NCBI RefSeq assembly: GCF_001295795.1 | Contig: NZ_LJHY01000001.1 | Span: 124,001-188,000, forward strand | Length of the DNA stretch: 64,000 nt | Direction of reading: 5' to 3' | Source: Novosphingobium sp. AAP83 | Lineage (GTDB): Bacteria; Pseudomonadota; Alphaproteobacteria; Sphingomonadales; Sphingomonadaceae | Shown: positions 51,797 through 61,641 of the stretch, piece after piece | Layout of the letters: each line of letters opens with the position of its first letter | Numbering within the stretch: the first letter of the stretch is position 1 | Made by a program: the position numbers and the translations under genes | The notes under the pieces: generated by a model | The model's database searches: none | Told to the model about the DNA's origin: nothing | What the model saw: only the letters and a program-made list of their open reading frames with translations

Positions 51797-53584
51797 CTAA
51801 GCTGCGATGCCTTCGAACTGAAGCTTGGCAAGGCGCGCATAAAGGCCATCGGCGGCAGACAGGCTGCTATGCGTGCCCTGTTCGACAATCCGCCCGCCAT
51901 CCATCACGATGATCCGGTCAGCCGCGCGGATCGTGGCAAGACGGTGCGCGATGACCAGCGTGGTGCGGTCTTTCATCAGGCGGTCGAGCGCTTCCTGAAC
52001 CAGCCGCTCGCTTTCGGCATCCAGCGCGCTGGTGGCTTCATCCAGCAGCAGGATCGGCGATTTGCGCAGAACCGCGCGGGCAATCGCGATCCGCTGGCGC
52101 TGTCCGCCCGAAAGCCGCGCGCCATCTTCGCCAAGAAACGTGTCGAGGCCTTGCGGCAATTCGCGCAGGAAGGTTTCAGCGTTCGCAGTGTGGGCCGCTT
52201 CCCAGATTTCTTCATCGCTGGCCGACCAGTTGCCGTAGCGCAGATTGTCGCGCGCAGAGGCGGCAAACAGCGTGGCGTCTTGCGGTACCAGAGCGCTGCG
52301 GGCGCGCACTTCCGAAGGATCGGCGCTGGTCAAAGGCACGCCATCGATGCGCACCATGCCGCCGTGCGGATCGTAAAAACGCTGCGCGAGCAGGAACAGC
52401 GTCGATTTGCCCGCGCCCGACGGGCCGACAATGGCGACTGTCTCGCCCGGCTCAACCGTCAGCGAGAAATCATCCAATGCCAGCACTTCGGGCCGCGAAG
52501 GATAGCGGAACGAGACGTTCTGGAACGCGATCTGGCCGCGCGGGGGCAGCGGTAGCGCGGTGGGGCGGGCAGGGGGGGCGATGTCGGGCTCTTCGCGGAG
52601 CAGCTCGTTCAGGCGTCCGGCAGCGCCAGCGCCGCGCAGAAGGTCGCCGTAGACTTCGGACAGGGAGCCCGCAGCGCCCGCCACAAGGCCAGCGGTGATG
52701 ACGATGGCAAAGATGGTGCCGCCGCTGATCGTGCCTTGTGCCACGCCCAGCGCACCTTCCCACACCAGCATGGTGATCCCGCCAAAGATCAGCAGGATGA
52801 CGACGGCAGTCATCCCTGCACGTAGCGAGATACGGCGCAGGGCGGTTTGAAAGGTGGCCTCAACCTTTTCGCCAAAGCGGTCCAGTTCGCGCTTTTCCTG
52901 ACCAAAGGCTTGCACGATCTTCATCGCGCCCAGCACTTCTGCCACGATCACACCGATTCCGGCCACACGGTCCTGGCTGGAGCGCGAAACATTGCGCACG
53001 CGCCGCCCGATCACCACAATGGGCAGGACGACCAATGGAATGCCGACCAGCAGAATCGCGGTCAGCTTTGGCGCGAGATAAAACAAATAAATCAGGCCGC
53101 CGATGGCCGTGATCGTGTTGCGCAGGGCAACCGATACCGTGGTGCCAACGACCTGTTCAATGATTGCGGTGTCCGAGGTCATCCGCGAGGAGATTTCCTT
53201 CGGGCTGTTGCTTTCAAAGAACGAGGGAGGCAAGCGCAGCAAGTTTCCCTGCACCCGCAAGCGGATATCGGCGACCACGCGTTCACCCAGCCACGATACA
53301 AAGTAAAAGCGGCAGGCCGTGCCGATGGCGAGTACCAGAACGATCAGCAGCAAATACTGGAACCAGCGTCCCAGCTCTTCGACATTGGCCCCCGCGGCAA
53401 AGCCTTTGTCGACGATCAACCGAAAACCGGCAGGTATCGCCAGTGTTGCCCCTGACGTTACCAGCAGCGCAGCCGAAGCGGCAGCAAGCCGTCCGGGGTA
53501 CTTGATCGCCTCGCGCCAAATCATGCGCAAAGGGCCAAGCGTGCGGGCGCGGGCAGGTTCGGCTGGTTTGAGTTCCTCTTCCAT
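51797..53584 (-). CDS. ABC exporter, fused permease and ATPase (MsbA-like)
   Basis: A 595-residue half-transporter with six predicted transmembrane helices (about 30-330) and a C-terminal ATPase: Walker A IVGPSGAGKSTLF, signature LSGGQRQRIAIARAVL, Walker B ILLLDEATSALD and the switch IAHRLATI. Proteins of this type move lipids, LPS precursors, peptides or drugs and act as homodimers. The proximity of uppP suggests an envelope role, but multidrug export is equally possible. It is divergent from phaZ. Confidence 0.93.
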   Translation of the reverse strand: MEEELKPAEPARARTLGPLRMIWREAIKYPGRLAAASAALLVTSGATLAIPAGFRLIVDKGFAAGANVEELGRWFQYLLLIVLVLAIGTACRFYFVSWLGERVVADIRLRVQGNLLRLPPSFFESNSPKEISSRMTSDTAIIEQVVGTTVSVALRNTITAIGGLIYLFYLAPKLTAILLVGIPLVVLPIVVIGRRVRNVSRSSQDRVAGIGVIVAEVLGAMKIVQAFGQEKRELDRFGEKVEATFQTALRRISLRAGMTAVVILLIFGGITMLVWEGALGVAQGTISGGTIFAIVITAGLVAGAAGSLSEVYGDLLRGAGAAGRLNELLREEPDIAPPARPTALPLPPRGQIAFQNVSFRYPSRPEVLALDDFSLTVEPGETVAIVGPSGAGKSTLFLLAQRFYDPHGGMVRIDGVPLTSADPSEVRARSALVPQDATLFAASARDNLRYGNWSASDEEIWEAAHTANAETFLRELPQGLDTFLGEDGARLSGGQRQRIAIARAVLRKSPILLLDEATSALDAESERLVQEALDRLMKDRTTLVIAHRLATIRAADRIIVMDGGRIVEQGTHSSLSAADGLYARLAKLQFEGIAA

Positions 53585-53747
53585 GCAGCCCGCCTAGCCT
53601 ATGGCGCGCGATGCTGAAAGGGGGCGGATGGCGCGCATTGAAATTGTTGCGTTGCACAATTCAAAAAATCGCTGCAATCTACAGTACACGAGTCTCCGCC
53701 GGTTGTTGTTAGTTGTGCCCGGCAACAAAACAAAAAAGGTGTTCGCA

Positions 53748-55004
53748 GTGCTATATAAAGCTTATGAACTTCAGCGTTCGATGATGAACGCCAGCAGTGC
53801 TCTGGCATCAATGACAGCAGATATGCTGAATCATGAACGCAACCCTTGGGCAGGTATTGGCCCAACCCATATGATGGCGTCGGCGCTGGAGGTGTTTGCC
53901 CACGCAGCCGCGCCGCGCGGCAAGCCGGCATTCGGTCTGCGCGTGATCCATGTCGATGGTGCGCCGCACGCGGTGAAAGAAACCACAGTTATCACGCGCC
54001 CCTTCGGCGATCTTAAGATGTTTACGCACGATGGCTTGCCCAAAGATGCGCCGCGCCTGCTGCTCATTGCGCCGATGAGTGGGCACTATGCCACGCTTCT
54101 GCGCGGCACGGTTGAGCGGATGATGGAACGCTGCGTGGTCTATGTCACAGATTGGGCCGATGCCAAGTATGTGCCCTTGGCCGAAGGCATCTTCGATCTT
54201 GATGACTATATTGATTATGTCATTGGCTTCCTTGAACATGTTGGCCCGGGTGCGCACGTTATGGCAGTGTGCCAGCCGTCGGTTCCCGCATTAGCGGCCA
54301 CTGCGATTATGGGCGCTGAAAAGCATCCCTGCCGCCCTGTGTCCCTCACGATGATGGGCGGGCCGATTGATACCCGCGAAAGCCCGACAGCGGTCAATGA
54401 TCATGCGGTTACCAAGCCGCACGTGTGGTTCAAACATAACGTCATCACCACGGTGCCCGTCAATTATCCCGGTGAAGGCCGCCGCGTTTATCCAGGCTTC
54501 GTTCAGCTTGCCAGCTTCATGTCAATGAACCTTGGCAGCCATATGATGAGCCATTACAAGCTTTATCAGCATCTTATGCAGGGCGCTGATGATAGTGCCG
54601 ATGCCACCAAGACGTTCTACGATGAATATCGCGCCGTCTGCGATCTTCCGGCAGAATTCTATCTGCAAACCGTGGACATTGTGTTCCAGCGCCACGCCCT
54701 GCCCAAGGGCGAAATGCTCCATCGTGGCAAAGCGGTTGATCTGAACGCCATCACCGATACCGCGATCCTGTGCATTGAGGGTGAACGTGACGACATCTCG
54801 GGCATCGGCCAGACCAAGGCTGCGCTGAAAGTCACGCCGAAGCTTGGTGATGACATGAAGCAGTATTTCCTCGCCCCTGAAGTGGGCCACTATGGCATCT
54901 TCAATGGCTCGCGCTGGCGCAATTCCATCGCGCCCGTGGTGGAGCAATGGATCGCCAAGTTTGAAAAGAAGGCCAAAAGCCGCAAGCTGACCGTCGTCGC
55001 TTAA
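53748..55004 (+). CDS. phaZ: Intracellular polyhydroxybutyrate depolymerase
   Basis: A 418-residue PhaZ: VLYKAYELQRSMMNASS start, then MASALEVFAHAAAP, PRLLLIAPMSGHYATLLRGT, the catalytic Cys in MAVCQPSVPA (lipase-box-like with Cys, as in PhaZa1), and the late PEVGHYGIFNG carrying the His. It mobilises stored PHB inside the cell. GTG 53748 has AAGG eight bases upstream and the usual N-terminus. The 150-base upstream region is rich in TTGC/TGCA words, as PhaR sites are, but this is only suggestive. Confidence 0.93.
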   Translation: MLYKAYELQRSMMNASSALASMTADMLNHERNPWAGIGPTHMMASALEVFAHAAAPRGKPAFGLRVIHVDGAPHAVKETTVITRPFGDLKMFTHDGLPKDAPRLLLIAPMSGHYATLLRGTVERMMERCVVYVTDWADAKYVPLAEGIFDLDDYIDYVIGFLEHVGPGAHVMAVCQPSVPALAATAIMGAEKHPCRPVSLTMMGGPIDTRESPTAVNDHAVTKPHVWFKHNVITTVPVNYPGEGRRVYPGFVQLASFMSMNLGSHMMSHYKLYQHLMQGADDSADATKTFYDEYRAVCDLPAEFYLQTVDIVFQRHALPKGEMLHRGKAVDLNAITDTAILCIEGERDDISGIGQTKAALKVTPKLGDDMKQYFLAPEVGHYGIFNGSRWRNSIAPVVEQWIAKFEKKAKSRKLTVVA

Positions 55005-55029
55005 AGCCTCATCCTAAACGCTGCGAATC

Positions 55030-55068
55030 GGGCCGGTCAGACGCAATGTTTGGCCGGTCCTTTTCTTT
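55030..55068 (+). terminator. Terminator after phaZ
   Basis: GGGCCGG (55030-55036) pairs with CCGGTCC (55054-55060, one G-U pair) and is followed by TTTTCTTT. It lies 25 bases after the phaZ stop. The rest of the 55005-55246 gap shows nothing further. Confidence 0.7.
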
Positions 55069-55246
55069 GCGTCCTTACCTCTGTGGTTCGGCAGGCGCGT
55101 GTATTGCTTAGTATCTTGATAAACTCCGTGCCGATTTTGAACAAGACCGCGCAGGTTGGGCAAGTTTTGGCGCTAAAATGCGCTCTGCAATAAAGTGAAA
55201 GACTTCGGAAACTTGTGGTTCGGCCCGATTTGGCATTTGCTCTGCC

Positions 55247-56194
55247 ATGATGATGGACCATGCAAACGCCAGCGATCATGAACCAAGCGCTCTTGCGCAG
55301 GGGGCCGAAGCCTATCGCGCACCGTCCCTGATCCCCCGCATCAGTGTGGTCCTGCCGGTCCACAACGGGGCGGCCTATCTCAGCCAGGCCATCGTTTCCA
55401 TTCTTGGCCAAACGCTCACCGAAATCGAACTGATTTGCGTGGATGATGGCTCAACCGACGATACGCCGCAAATTCTCCTCCAGCACGCCGCTTTGGACAG
55501 CCGCGTACGGATCATCACCAACCGCCCCAATCGCGGGCTTCCCGGAGCGTTGAATGTGGGCTTTGCCGAGGCGCGCGGGGCTTTGCACTGCTGGACCTCG
55601 GACGACAACATCGCCCGTCCGCATATGCTCGAACGCTTGGCTGCCGCACTTGACAGCCATCCGCATGCGGCCATTGCGCATGCCAATTATAGCGTGATCG
55701 ATCAACGCGGCACCGTGACCGGCTTCCAGAAAGTGGGTCCGGCCAGCGAGATACTATTTGGCAACCGGATCGGGGCAGCGTTCCTCTATCGCGCTGAAGT
55801 AACGCAGACTTTGGGCGGCTATGACGAAGCGCTGTTCGGGGTCGAGGATTACGACTTCTGGCTGCGGGCGGCGCGCAGTTACTCTTTTGTCACGCTGGAC
55901 GAAGACTTATATCTTTACCGCCGGCACGGTGCCAGTCTGACCGACAGGCGTGCCCGCACCATTCACCGGTTGGGCGCGCAAATCATCATGCGCGAACTCG
56001 CGTTTGTTGATGATCCTGCCTTGCGGGCACGCGTGCTTCTTGAACATGGCACGGCCAGCCGCGTCGATCCCCGTCTCGGGATGCTGGTGCAAGCCTGCGC
56101 GCTTTCCCCGATGCAGGCGTTGCACCGTGCGCCCGTGATCGCGCGCCATCTTGCCGCCCATGCAAAGCGGTTGCTGCAAGGGCGCGGGGAGTGA
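55247..56194 (+). CDS. Family 2 glycosyltransferase
   Basis: A 315-residue GT-A fold enzyme: ISVVLPVHNGAAYLSQAI, ELICVDDGSTDDTPQ (nucleotide-sugar binding), WTSDDNIARPHMLERL (metal-binding Asp) and GVEDYDFWLRAAR (acceptor/catalytic region). It adds a sugar to a lipid-linked glycan or protein acceptor at the inner face of the membrane. Three consecutive ATGs begin at 55247 with no strong ribosome site. It stands apart from the polysaccharide genes at 57-61 kb. Confidence 0.9.
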   Translation: MMMDHANASDHEPSALAQGAEAYRAPSLIPRISVVLPVHNGAAYLSQAIVSILGQTLTEIELICVDDGSTDDTPQILLQHAALDSRVRIITNRPNRGLPGALNVGFAEARGALHCWTSDDNIARPHMLERLAAALDSHPHAAIAHANYSVIDQRGTVTGFQKVGPASEILFGNRIGAAFLYRAEVTQTLGGYDEALFGVEDYDFWLRAARSYSFVTLDEDLYLYRRHGASLTDRRARTIHRLGAQIIMRELAFVDDPALRARVLLEHGTASRVDPRLGMLVQACALSPMQALHRAPVIARHLAAHAKRLLQGRGE

Positions 56195-56228
56195 TGCTTT
56201 TGCAGAATGAGGGCTGTGTTGCGCGTTC

Positions 56229-56690
56229 TCAAACAAAGATCAGCGCTATCCAGTCACAAATCAGCGCTGGTTTGTCCTCACCTTCGATTTCGACGGTAAC
56301 CTCCATCGTTTGCTGCCATTGGCCGGGGCGCTTTTCCGCCATTTCCAGCAGCTTGAACACTCCGCGAATGCGCTTTCCCACCCGCACCGGTGCAAGGAAC
56401 CGCGTGTGGTTGCTGCCATAGTTGACACCCATCTTGATGCCCGCCAAGTTTGGGCAATCGCTTGTGTTCACCATCCGCGAAAGCAGCGACAGGGTGAGGA
56501 ACCCGTGCGCGATCGTGCCACCAAACGGGCTGAGCCTTGCCCGTTCAAGGTCTACGTGGATGAATTGAAAATCATCGGTCGCCTCGGCAAATTTGTCCAC
56601 CCGCTCCTGCGTGATTTCGATCCATTCGGACGTGCCGACAACAGTGCCCGCCAGCAGGGCGATTTCGGCGGGGAGAAGCGATCTTACCAT
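56229..56690 (-). CDS. MaoC-like dehydratase
   Basis: A 153-residue hotdog-fold protein with the hydratase 2 motif: DDFQFIHVDLERARLSPFGG-TIAHGFLTLSL, where the Asp and His are catalytic. It probably hydrates an enoyl-CoA, such as crotonyl-CoA, which would link fatty-acid intermediates to PHB precursors. I chose ATG 56690, where the protein begins like other MaoC proteins; the ribosome site is weak. It is convergent with the glycosyltransferase gene. Confidence 0.88.
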   Translation of the reverse strand: MVRSLLPAEIALLAGTVVGTSEWIEITQERVDKFAEATDDFQFIHVDLERARLSPFGGTIAHGFLTLSLLSRMVNTSDCPNLAGIKMGVNYGSNHTRFLAPVRVGKRIRGVFKLLEMAEKRPGQWQQTMEVTVEIEGEDKPALICDWIALIFV

Positions 56691-56826
56691 GCTTTTGTTC
56701 AACTTTGCAAAGGGGTTAGACCGAACAATGGCGGCAAGCGGAACCGGGTGCAAGCCCGTCTAAGTGCCCAATTAAGCCATATTTTGCGCAGGGGTAGTTC
56801 CTAATTGCCAACAGCCTGCTACGCTA

Positions 56827-58734
56827 ATGAAGGTAAATCTGAAAGATGCTGAACCAATAATGACGCCAACCGCCCCTTATCGCCGTGATATCGATGGCCT
56901 GCGTGCCTTGGCAATTCTTCCGGTACTGGCGTTTCATGCAAAGATATCAGGCTTTACGGGCGGCTTTGTTGGCGTTGATATATTCTTTGTTATTTCAGGA
57001 TTTTTGATCACGGGCATTATTGCGCGTGAGGTTGATGGCGGCACGTTCTCACTGGTCCGTTTCTATGAACGCCGCGCCCGGCGCATTTTGCCCGCGCTAC
57101 TTGTCATGATTGCTGCGGTGCTGGTGTTGGCCGCATGGTTTTATCTGCCCGATGATTTCGCTGCGGTGCCGCGTTCGGCGCTGATGACGCTGATTTTTTT
57201 GGCCAATGTCTGGTTTTTCACCAAGACGGGGTATTTCGGCGGTCCGGCCGAAACGATGCCGCTGCTACACTGCTGGTCGCTTGCGGTGGAGGAGCAGTTC
57301 TATGTCGTGTTTCCGCTGGTGCTATGGATTTGCGCCAAGCTTGCGCCAAAGCGGCGCTGGCAGATCATCGCGCTGCTCGCCGCGCTCAGCTTTGGCTGGG
57401 CATGGTTGAAGCAGGCCGATACCGATGGCTTTGCCTTCTACCTTTTGCCCACCCGCGCATGGGAAATGATGGCAGGATCGCTGCTCGCGCTTGCCGCGCC
57501 TGTGCAAGCCAGTGGTCGGACCCTGCGCCAGTTACTGGCGTTGGCCGGATTGGCGCTGATCGGCTGGTCGGTTGCCACATATGATCGCGGCACTGTGTTT
57601 CCCGGTCTCGCCGCTTTGCCGCCAGTGCTGGGGGCATCGCTGTTGATCCGTTATGCGCCGGGGACGTTGGCGGGCAGGGTGCTTTCCGCCGCTCCGCTGG
57701 TTTGGGTGGGATTGATCTCGTACTCGCTCTATCTGTGGCATTGGCCGCTGATCGTCTTTGCCGAATACCGGCTGGACCGCATGCTGGATGGTGCTGACCA
57801 AGCCGCGATTGTCATCGGCAGTTTCATAGCGGCATGGGCAAGCTGGCGTTTTGTGGAAAGGCCATTCCGTGATCACCGCCGGATCAACCAGCGCGCGATC
57901 TTTGCATATAGTGCCGCAGGAATGGCGGCGGTTGCGGCGGTATCATTGGCGATGTTGCCGCTGGGCGGGTGGAGCGCGCGATTTTCCCCGCAAGTTATCG
58001 CGCTTTCCGGTGCGGTTAACGACATCAGCCCAAAGCGCGATGGCTGCGTTTTGGTCGATGAAGCAGGAGCTACACAGCAGGAATGCGTGCTGGGTGCTGC
58101 TGTTCCGCCCACAGCCGCATTATGGGGCGATAGCCATGGCATTGAGCTGGCTTGGGCGCTTGGCCAAAAGTTTGGAGACGAAGGCCGCGCTCTTGTCCAG
58201 CACACCCGCGCCAGTTGCCCGCCGGTGATGGGTTATCAGATTGCCAATGATCCCGCCTGCGCCCGCAGCAATGGCCGGGTGATGCAGCGGTTGCTGGCCC
58301 AGCCGCAAGTCCGCACGGTCTACCTCGTCGGCTTCTGGGCCAGCCCCACCTATCGTACAAGCAACATGCAAGATCTGATCGACGAGACGATCGCGCAGCT
58401 ACAAGACGCGGGTAAGCAGGTTGTGCTGATCGGCCCGGTGCCGTCGCAGTCCTTCGATGTGCCGCGCCGCCTTGCCCAAGCTGCCGCGCAAGGCAAACTG
58501 GAGGCCGTGCAAGGGGTAAGTCTTTTGCATTATCGCCGGGAAACTACGTGGTTCACCCGCAATTACCGGCGGTGGGAGAACCGCGGCGTGGCCGTGATCG
58601 ATCCGCTGGCCATATTGGCGCACGGCGATCGTACCCGGCTCATGCTTGATAACAAACCGCTATACTTCGATTCGCACCATCTGAGCGTTACCGGAGCGCA
58701 GGCGGTCGTCTCGCTGGTCAAACTTGCGCCGTAG
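56827..58734 (+). CDS. OafA-type acyltransferase with C-terminal SGNH domain
   Basis: The 635-residue protein has an acyltransferase-3 domain of about ten helices (YRRDIDGLRALAILPVLAFHA; GGFVGVDIFFVISGFLI; WSLAVEEQFYVVFP) and a periplasmic SGNH hydrolase/transferase domain with ALWGDSHGIEL (Ser) and DSHHLSVTGA (Asp and His). Together these add acetyl or other acyl groups to surface glycans. Starts at 56827 and 56860 are both possible. It is followed, tail to tail, by the O-glycosylation ligase gene with a 17-base overlap, so it may modify the same glycan. Confidence 0.9.
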   Translation: MKVNLKDAEPIMTPTAPYRRDIDGLRALAILPVLAFHAKISGFTGGFVGVDIFFVISGFLITGIIAREVDGGTFSLVRFYERRARRILPALLVMIAAVLVLAAWFYLPDDFAAVPRSALMTLIFLANVWFFTKTGYFGGPAETMPLLHCWSLAVEEQFYVVFPLVLWICAKLAPKRRWQIIALLAALSFGWAWLKQADTDGFAFYLLPTRAWEMMAGSLLALAAPVQASGRTLRQLLALAGLALIGWSVATYDRGTVFPGLAALPPVLGASLLIRYAPGTLAGRVLSAAPLVWVGLISYSLYLWHWPLIVFAEYRLDRMLDGADQAAIVIGSFIAAWASWRFVERPFRDHRRINQRAIFAYSAAGMAAVAAVSLAMLPLGGWSARFSPQVIALSGAVNDISPKRDGCVLVDEAGATQQECVLGAAVPPTAALWGDSHGIELAWALGQKFGDEGRALVQHTRASCPPVMGYQIANDPACARSNGRVMQRLLAQPQVRTVYLVGFWASPTYRTSNMQDLIDETIAQLQDAGKQVVLIGPVPSQSFDVPRRLAQAAAQGKLEAVQGVSLLHYRRETTWFTRNYRRWENRGVAVIDPLAILAHGDRTRLMLDNKPLYFDSHHLSVTGAQAVVSLVKLAP

Positions 58735-60109
58735 CCATCCCGCGCCCTGGCTCTGCCACCAGCGGCGGAGTTGATGCCTTGCGGAACGGCACCGGCTTTG
58801 CCGTGCTCACCCGCTTGATATAGCCCCACAATCCGCATTGCAGGCCGACCAGCATGTAACAGAACGGCTGGAACGCGATGCCCACGAAGGTGGACCCTAC
58901 AAGATAGATGATCTGCGCTTGTTGTAGCGCCTCGGCCAAAGGCGATACCCAGCGGAATGCCTCCGACGTCTCCTTGCGATAGCGGCGGCGCAGCACTTCC
59001 ATTTGCCAGACCCCCAGCAAGTGCAAAGCAAGCCAGAGGGCAAGCCCGGGATAGCCTTGTTCGCCCAGCATTTCGAAATAGCTGGAATGATAGGCCCGCG
59101 CCTGATCGACCACAGGCTTGTATTCCAGCGCGGTATTGTTGTCGCCAGCCGACTTGGCCTCGACGGTATCGTAAGAAATGCGGTTCTGGCGATAGGCATC
59201 AAAGCCTCCGCCAAACGGGCGGTCTTTCACAAATTCCAACGTCCAGCGCCACACCGCCACGCGCGTTGAGGCGGATTGGTCGGACTGGTGATTGTTTATC
59301 GTGCCCATCCGCGCCACGAATTCTGCGGGTAGCAAAGGTATCGCAACCAGCGCCCCTGCCGCCATCAGCGATATGATCAGGGCTTTGCGCTTGGCCGTAC
59401 GCAGCACCAGCGCGGCCAGCACGACCACGCAGACCAGCCCCGTGCGCGCGCCCGTACCGATCGGCATGAGCGCGCAGGCAAAGCACAGCGCCCAGGCGAA
59501 GGCTTTGACGCGCCATTCGGGCGGAAAGATCGTGCCAAAGCGTGATGCCCACAAAGCCAGCGGGATCACCGCGACGGCCACTGCCGATATGATCGATCCT
59601 TCATAAAGGCCGGTGTTGTTATCAACCAGCAGGCGCAATTCACCATAGCCCCCGCCGCCCGCCAGCGTCTTGATGCCGCCACCAATCACGATCACGCCGA
59701 TGGAAAGCACCATGACCAGCGTCAGCGCCTCGATCCGCAGCCGCGTCCGCAAAGTCAGCGGCAGGAACAGCGCAAACAGCAGTGCTTTCCACACCCACGC
59801 CCATTTCTCGCCTGCTTCCAAAGGAAAATCAGCCGCTTGCGTGGTTAGTCCGCAATAGACGAGCATCAGCAGCAGCAAAAACTGGCGCAAGGAAAAGCGC
59901 GTTCCGTTCTTGTCCTCGGCCACGAACCACGCGGTAAACGCACAAAGGAAGGCGATCAGCGATATCGGAATCTGGCTGAGGATGCCCCAGCTCACCTTCT
60001 GCGGTGAAACGATGTCGATGTAAGTATAGGCCAGCACGAAGATAAACGGCTTGCGAAAACCCGCCCCGATAAAGGCCAGCACACAACTTAACAGAAACAG
60101 ATCAAGCAT
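58718..60109 (-). CDS. O-antigen ligase-like protein (exosortase A-associated O-glycosylation ligase type)
   Basis: A 463-residue integral membrane protein of the Wzy/WaaL superfamily. It begins MLDLFLLSCVLAFIGAGFRK and has FVLAYTYIDIVSPQ, GGFDAYRQNRISY and ARAYHSSYFEMLGEQGYPGL in the large periplasmic loop, features of the ligases that accompany exosortase A (EPS/PEP-CTERM) loci. It joins lipid-linked glycan to an acceptor. ATG 60109 has AGGTGGG upstream, and overlaps the stop of a 59-residue small gene by eight bases. Exosortase itself is not in the window. Confidence 0.85.
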   Translation of the reverse strand: MLDLFLLSCVLAFIGAGFRKPFIFVLAYTYIDIVSPQKVSWGILSQIPISLIAFLCAFTAWFVAEDKNGTRFSLRQFLLLLMLVYCGLTTQAADFPLEAGEKWAWVWKALLFALFLPLTLRTRLRIEALTLVMVLSIGVIVIGGGIKTLAGGGGYGELRLLVDNNTGLYEGSIISAVAVAVIPLALWASRFGTIFPPEWRVKAFAWALCFACALMPIGTGARTGLVCVVVLAALVLRTAKRKALIISLMAAGALVAIPLLPAEFVARMGTINNHQSDQSASTRVAVWRWTLEFVKDRPFGGGFDAYRQNRISYDTVEAKSAGDNNTALEYKPVVDQARAYHSSYFEMLGEQGYPGLALWLALHLLGVWQMEVLRRRYRKETSEAFRWVSPLAEALQQAQIIYLVGSTFVGIAFQPFCYMLVGLQCGLWGYIKRVSTAKPVPFRKASTPPLVAEPGRGMATAQV

Positions 60110-60281
60110 CGCGCCCACCTGTATCGCGACGGCCCTGATCTGGTGATTCGCGCTTTTGCAGGAAGTGCCCTTTGCGGCTTGGCAGCGATGGATCGTCGTC
60201 CAGATCGTCACGGTGCAACATCCGCCAGACGGCAATCGCCATCAGCAGGTGTGGCAGGAAGAGCGTGAACTTGTCGATCAT
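60102..60281 (-). CDS. Small membrane-associated protein in the glycan locus
   Basis: A 59-residue protein starting MIDKFTLFLPHLLMAIAVWR, a single hydrophobic helix, then an acidic LHRDDLDDDP segment and a basic tail (SRKGHFLQKRESPDQGRRD). AAGGG lies a few bases before the ATG at 60279-60281. Its stop TGA (60102-60104) lies inside the start region of the ligase gene (ATGCTTGA), so the two are translationally coupled. Similar short proteins are, to my memory, found in exosortase A loci, but function is unknown. Confidence 0.7.
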   Translation of the reverse strand: MIDKFTLFLPHLLMAIAVWRMLHRDDLDDDPSLPSRKGHFLQKRESPDQGRRDTGGRDA

Positions 60282-60349
60282 GGCAGAGCCCTTGCTAAAG
60301 CAATGAGGTTGACGCGGCGTTAAGCCTTGTTGTGGCAGGGATGGTCACC

Positions 60350-61579
60350 ATGACACGCGTCCTTCACGTCCTCGACCATTCGTTGCCGCTGCAAAGTGGC
60401 TATACCTTCCGCACCCGTGCGATCCTCAAAGCGCAGCAGGCCATGGGGCTTGAAGTGCGCGCCGTGACCGGCTTGAGACAGGAAGGTCTGGCCACCGGTG
60501 CCGAATCGGATACGGTTGACGCTTTGCAGTTCTATCGCACACCCGGCGTTGCCCAAGGCTTGCCGCTCCTGCGCGAATGGGGTGAAGTCTCGGCGCTGGC
60601 CGAACGGATTGTCGCCATCGCGCAAGATTGGCGGCCTGATGTGCTCCACGCCCATTCTCCGTCATTGTGCGGCATGGCGGCGGTCAAGGCCGGACGGCGG
60701 CTGGGCATTCCCGTGGTCTACGAAATCCGCGCTTTCTGGGAAGACGCTGCCGTTGGCAACGGTACAGGCCGCGAAGGCAGCGCCAAATACTGGCTCACCC
60801 GTGTGCTGGAAAACGATGTGGTCAGCGGTGCGGACCGGGTGGTTACCATCTGCGAAGGGCTGCGGCAGGATCTGGTCGCGCGCGGCTTTACGCCTGAAAA
60901 AATTGCGATCATGCCCAACGGCGTCGATCTTGATCTGTTTGGCGATCCTTTGCCCCGCGATCAGGCATTGGCAAAGGAACTTGCGCTGGGTGATGGGCCG
61001 GTGATCGGCTTCCTCGGCAGCTTTTATCCTTATGAAGGCCTTGATGATCTGATCGCGGCCATGCCCGCCATTGTCGCCCAAGTGCCTGGCGCGCGGCTGC
61101 TGATGGTGGGCGGCGGTCCTGCTGACGCGGCATTGCGCGCGCAGGCCGAAGCGTCGCCTGCGGCTGATGCCATCCGTTTTGTCGGCCGCGTGCCGCATAC
61201 CGAAGTGGAACGCTATTATTCGCTGGTCGATGTTGTCTGCTACCCGCGTAAAGGCATGCGGCTGACCGAACTGGTCACGCCGCTGAAACCCTTGGAAGCC
61301 ATGGCGCAGGGCAAGCTGGTGGCAGCTTCCGATGTTGGCGGCCACCGCGAACTGATCCGTGACGGGGTGACCGGCACTTTGTTCCCGGCCGATGATCCGG
61401 CGGGCTTGGCGGCAGCCATGGCGCAGATGTTAACCGCCCCCGAAAGCTGGCCCGAACGACGCAAATTCGCACGCCACTGGGTGGGCGAACATCATGATTG
61501 GGCGGCAAACGTCAGACGTTATCAAGTCGTTTACCAAGCGCTGATACCACATTTCAAAATGGTGGCTGCGGCAGCGTAA
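60350..61579 (+). CDS. Family 4 glycosyltransferase (exosortase A-associated type)
   Basis: A 409-residue GT-B enzyme: MTRVLHVLDHSLPLQSGYTF, LHAHSPSLCGMAAVKAGRRL (acceptor half), PVIGFLGSFYPYEGLDDL and the donor-half ESD-like region TPLKPLEAMAQGKLVAASDV. The N-terminal SLPLQSGYTFRTR stretch is typical of the clade that accompanies exosortase A and PEP-CTERM genes. It is divergent from the small protein and ligase genes, with AGGG nine bases before the start. Confidence 0.88.
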   Translation: MTRVLHVLDHSLPLQSGYTFRTRAILKAQQAMGLEVRAVTGLRQEGLATGAESDTVDALQFYRTPGVAQGLPLLREWGEVSALAERIVAIAQDWRPDVLHAHSPSLCGMAAVKAGRRLGIPVVYEIRAFWEDAAVGNGTGREGSAKYWLTRVLENDVVSGADRVVTICEGLRQDLVARGFTPEKIAIMPNGVDLDLFGDPLPRDQALAKELALGDGPVIGFLGSFYPYEGLDDLIAAMPAIVAQVPGARLLMVGGGPADAALRAQAEASPAADAIRFVGRVPHTEVERYYSLVDVVCYPRKGMRLTELVTPLKPLEAMAQGKLVAASDVGGHRELIRDGVTGTLFPADDPAGLAAAMAQMLTAPESWPERRKFARHWVGEHHDWAANVRRYQVVYQALIPHFKMVAAAA

Positions 61580-61641
61580 ATCGTCCGGCCTCCTGAATAC
61601 CAAGCTGTTCCCGATTTTCTGAAAGACAGGATCCACCGCCC

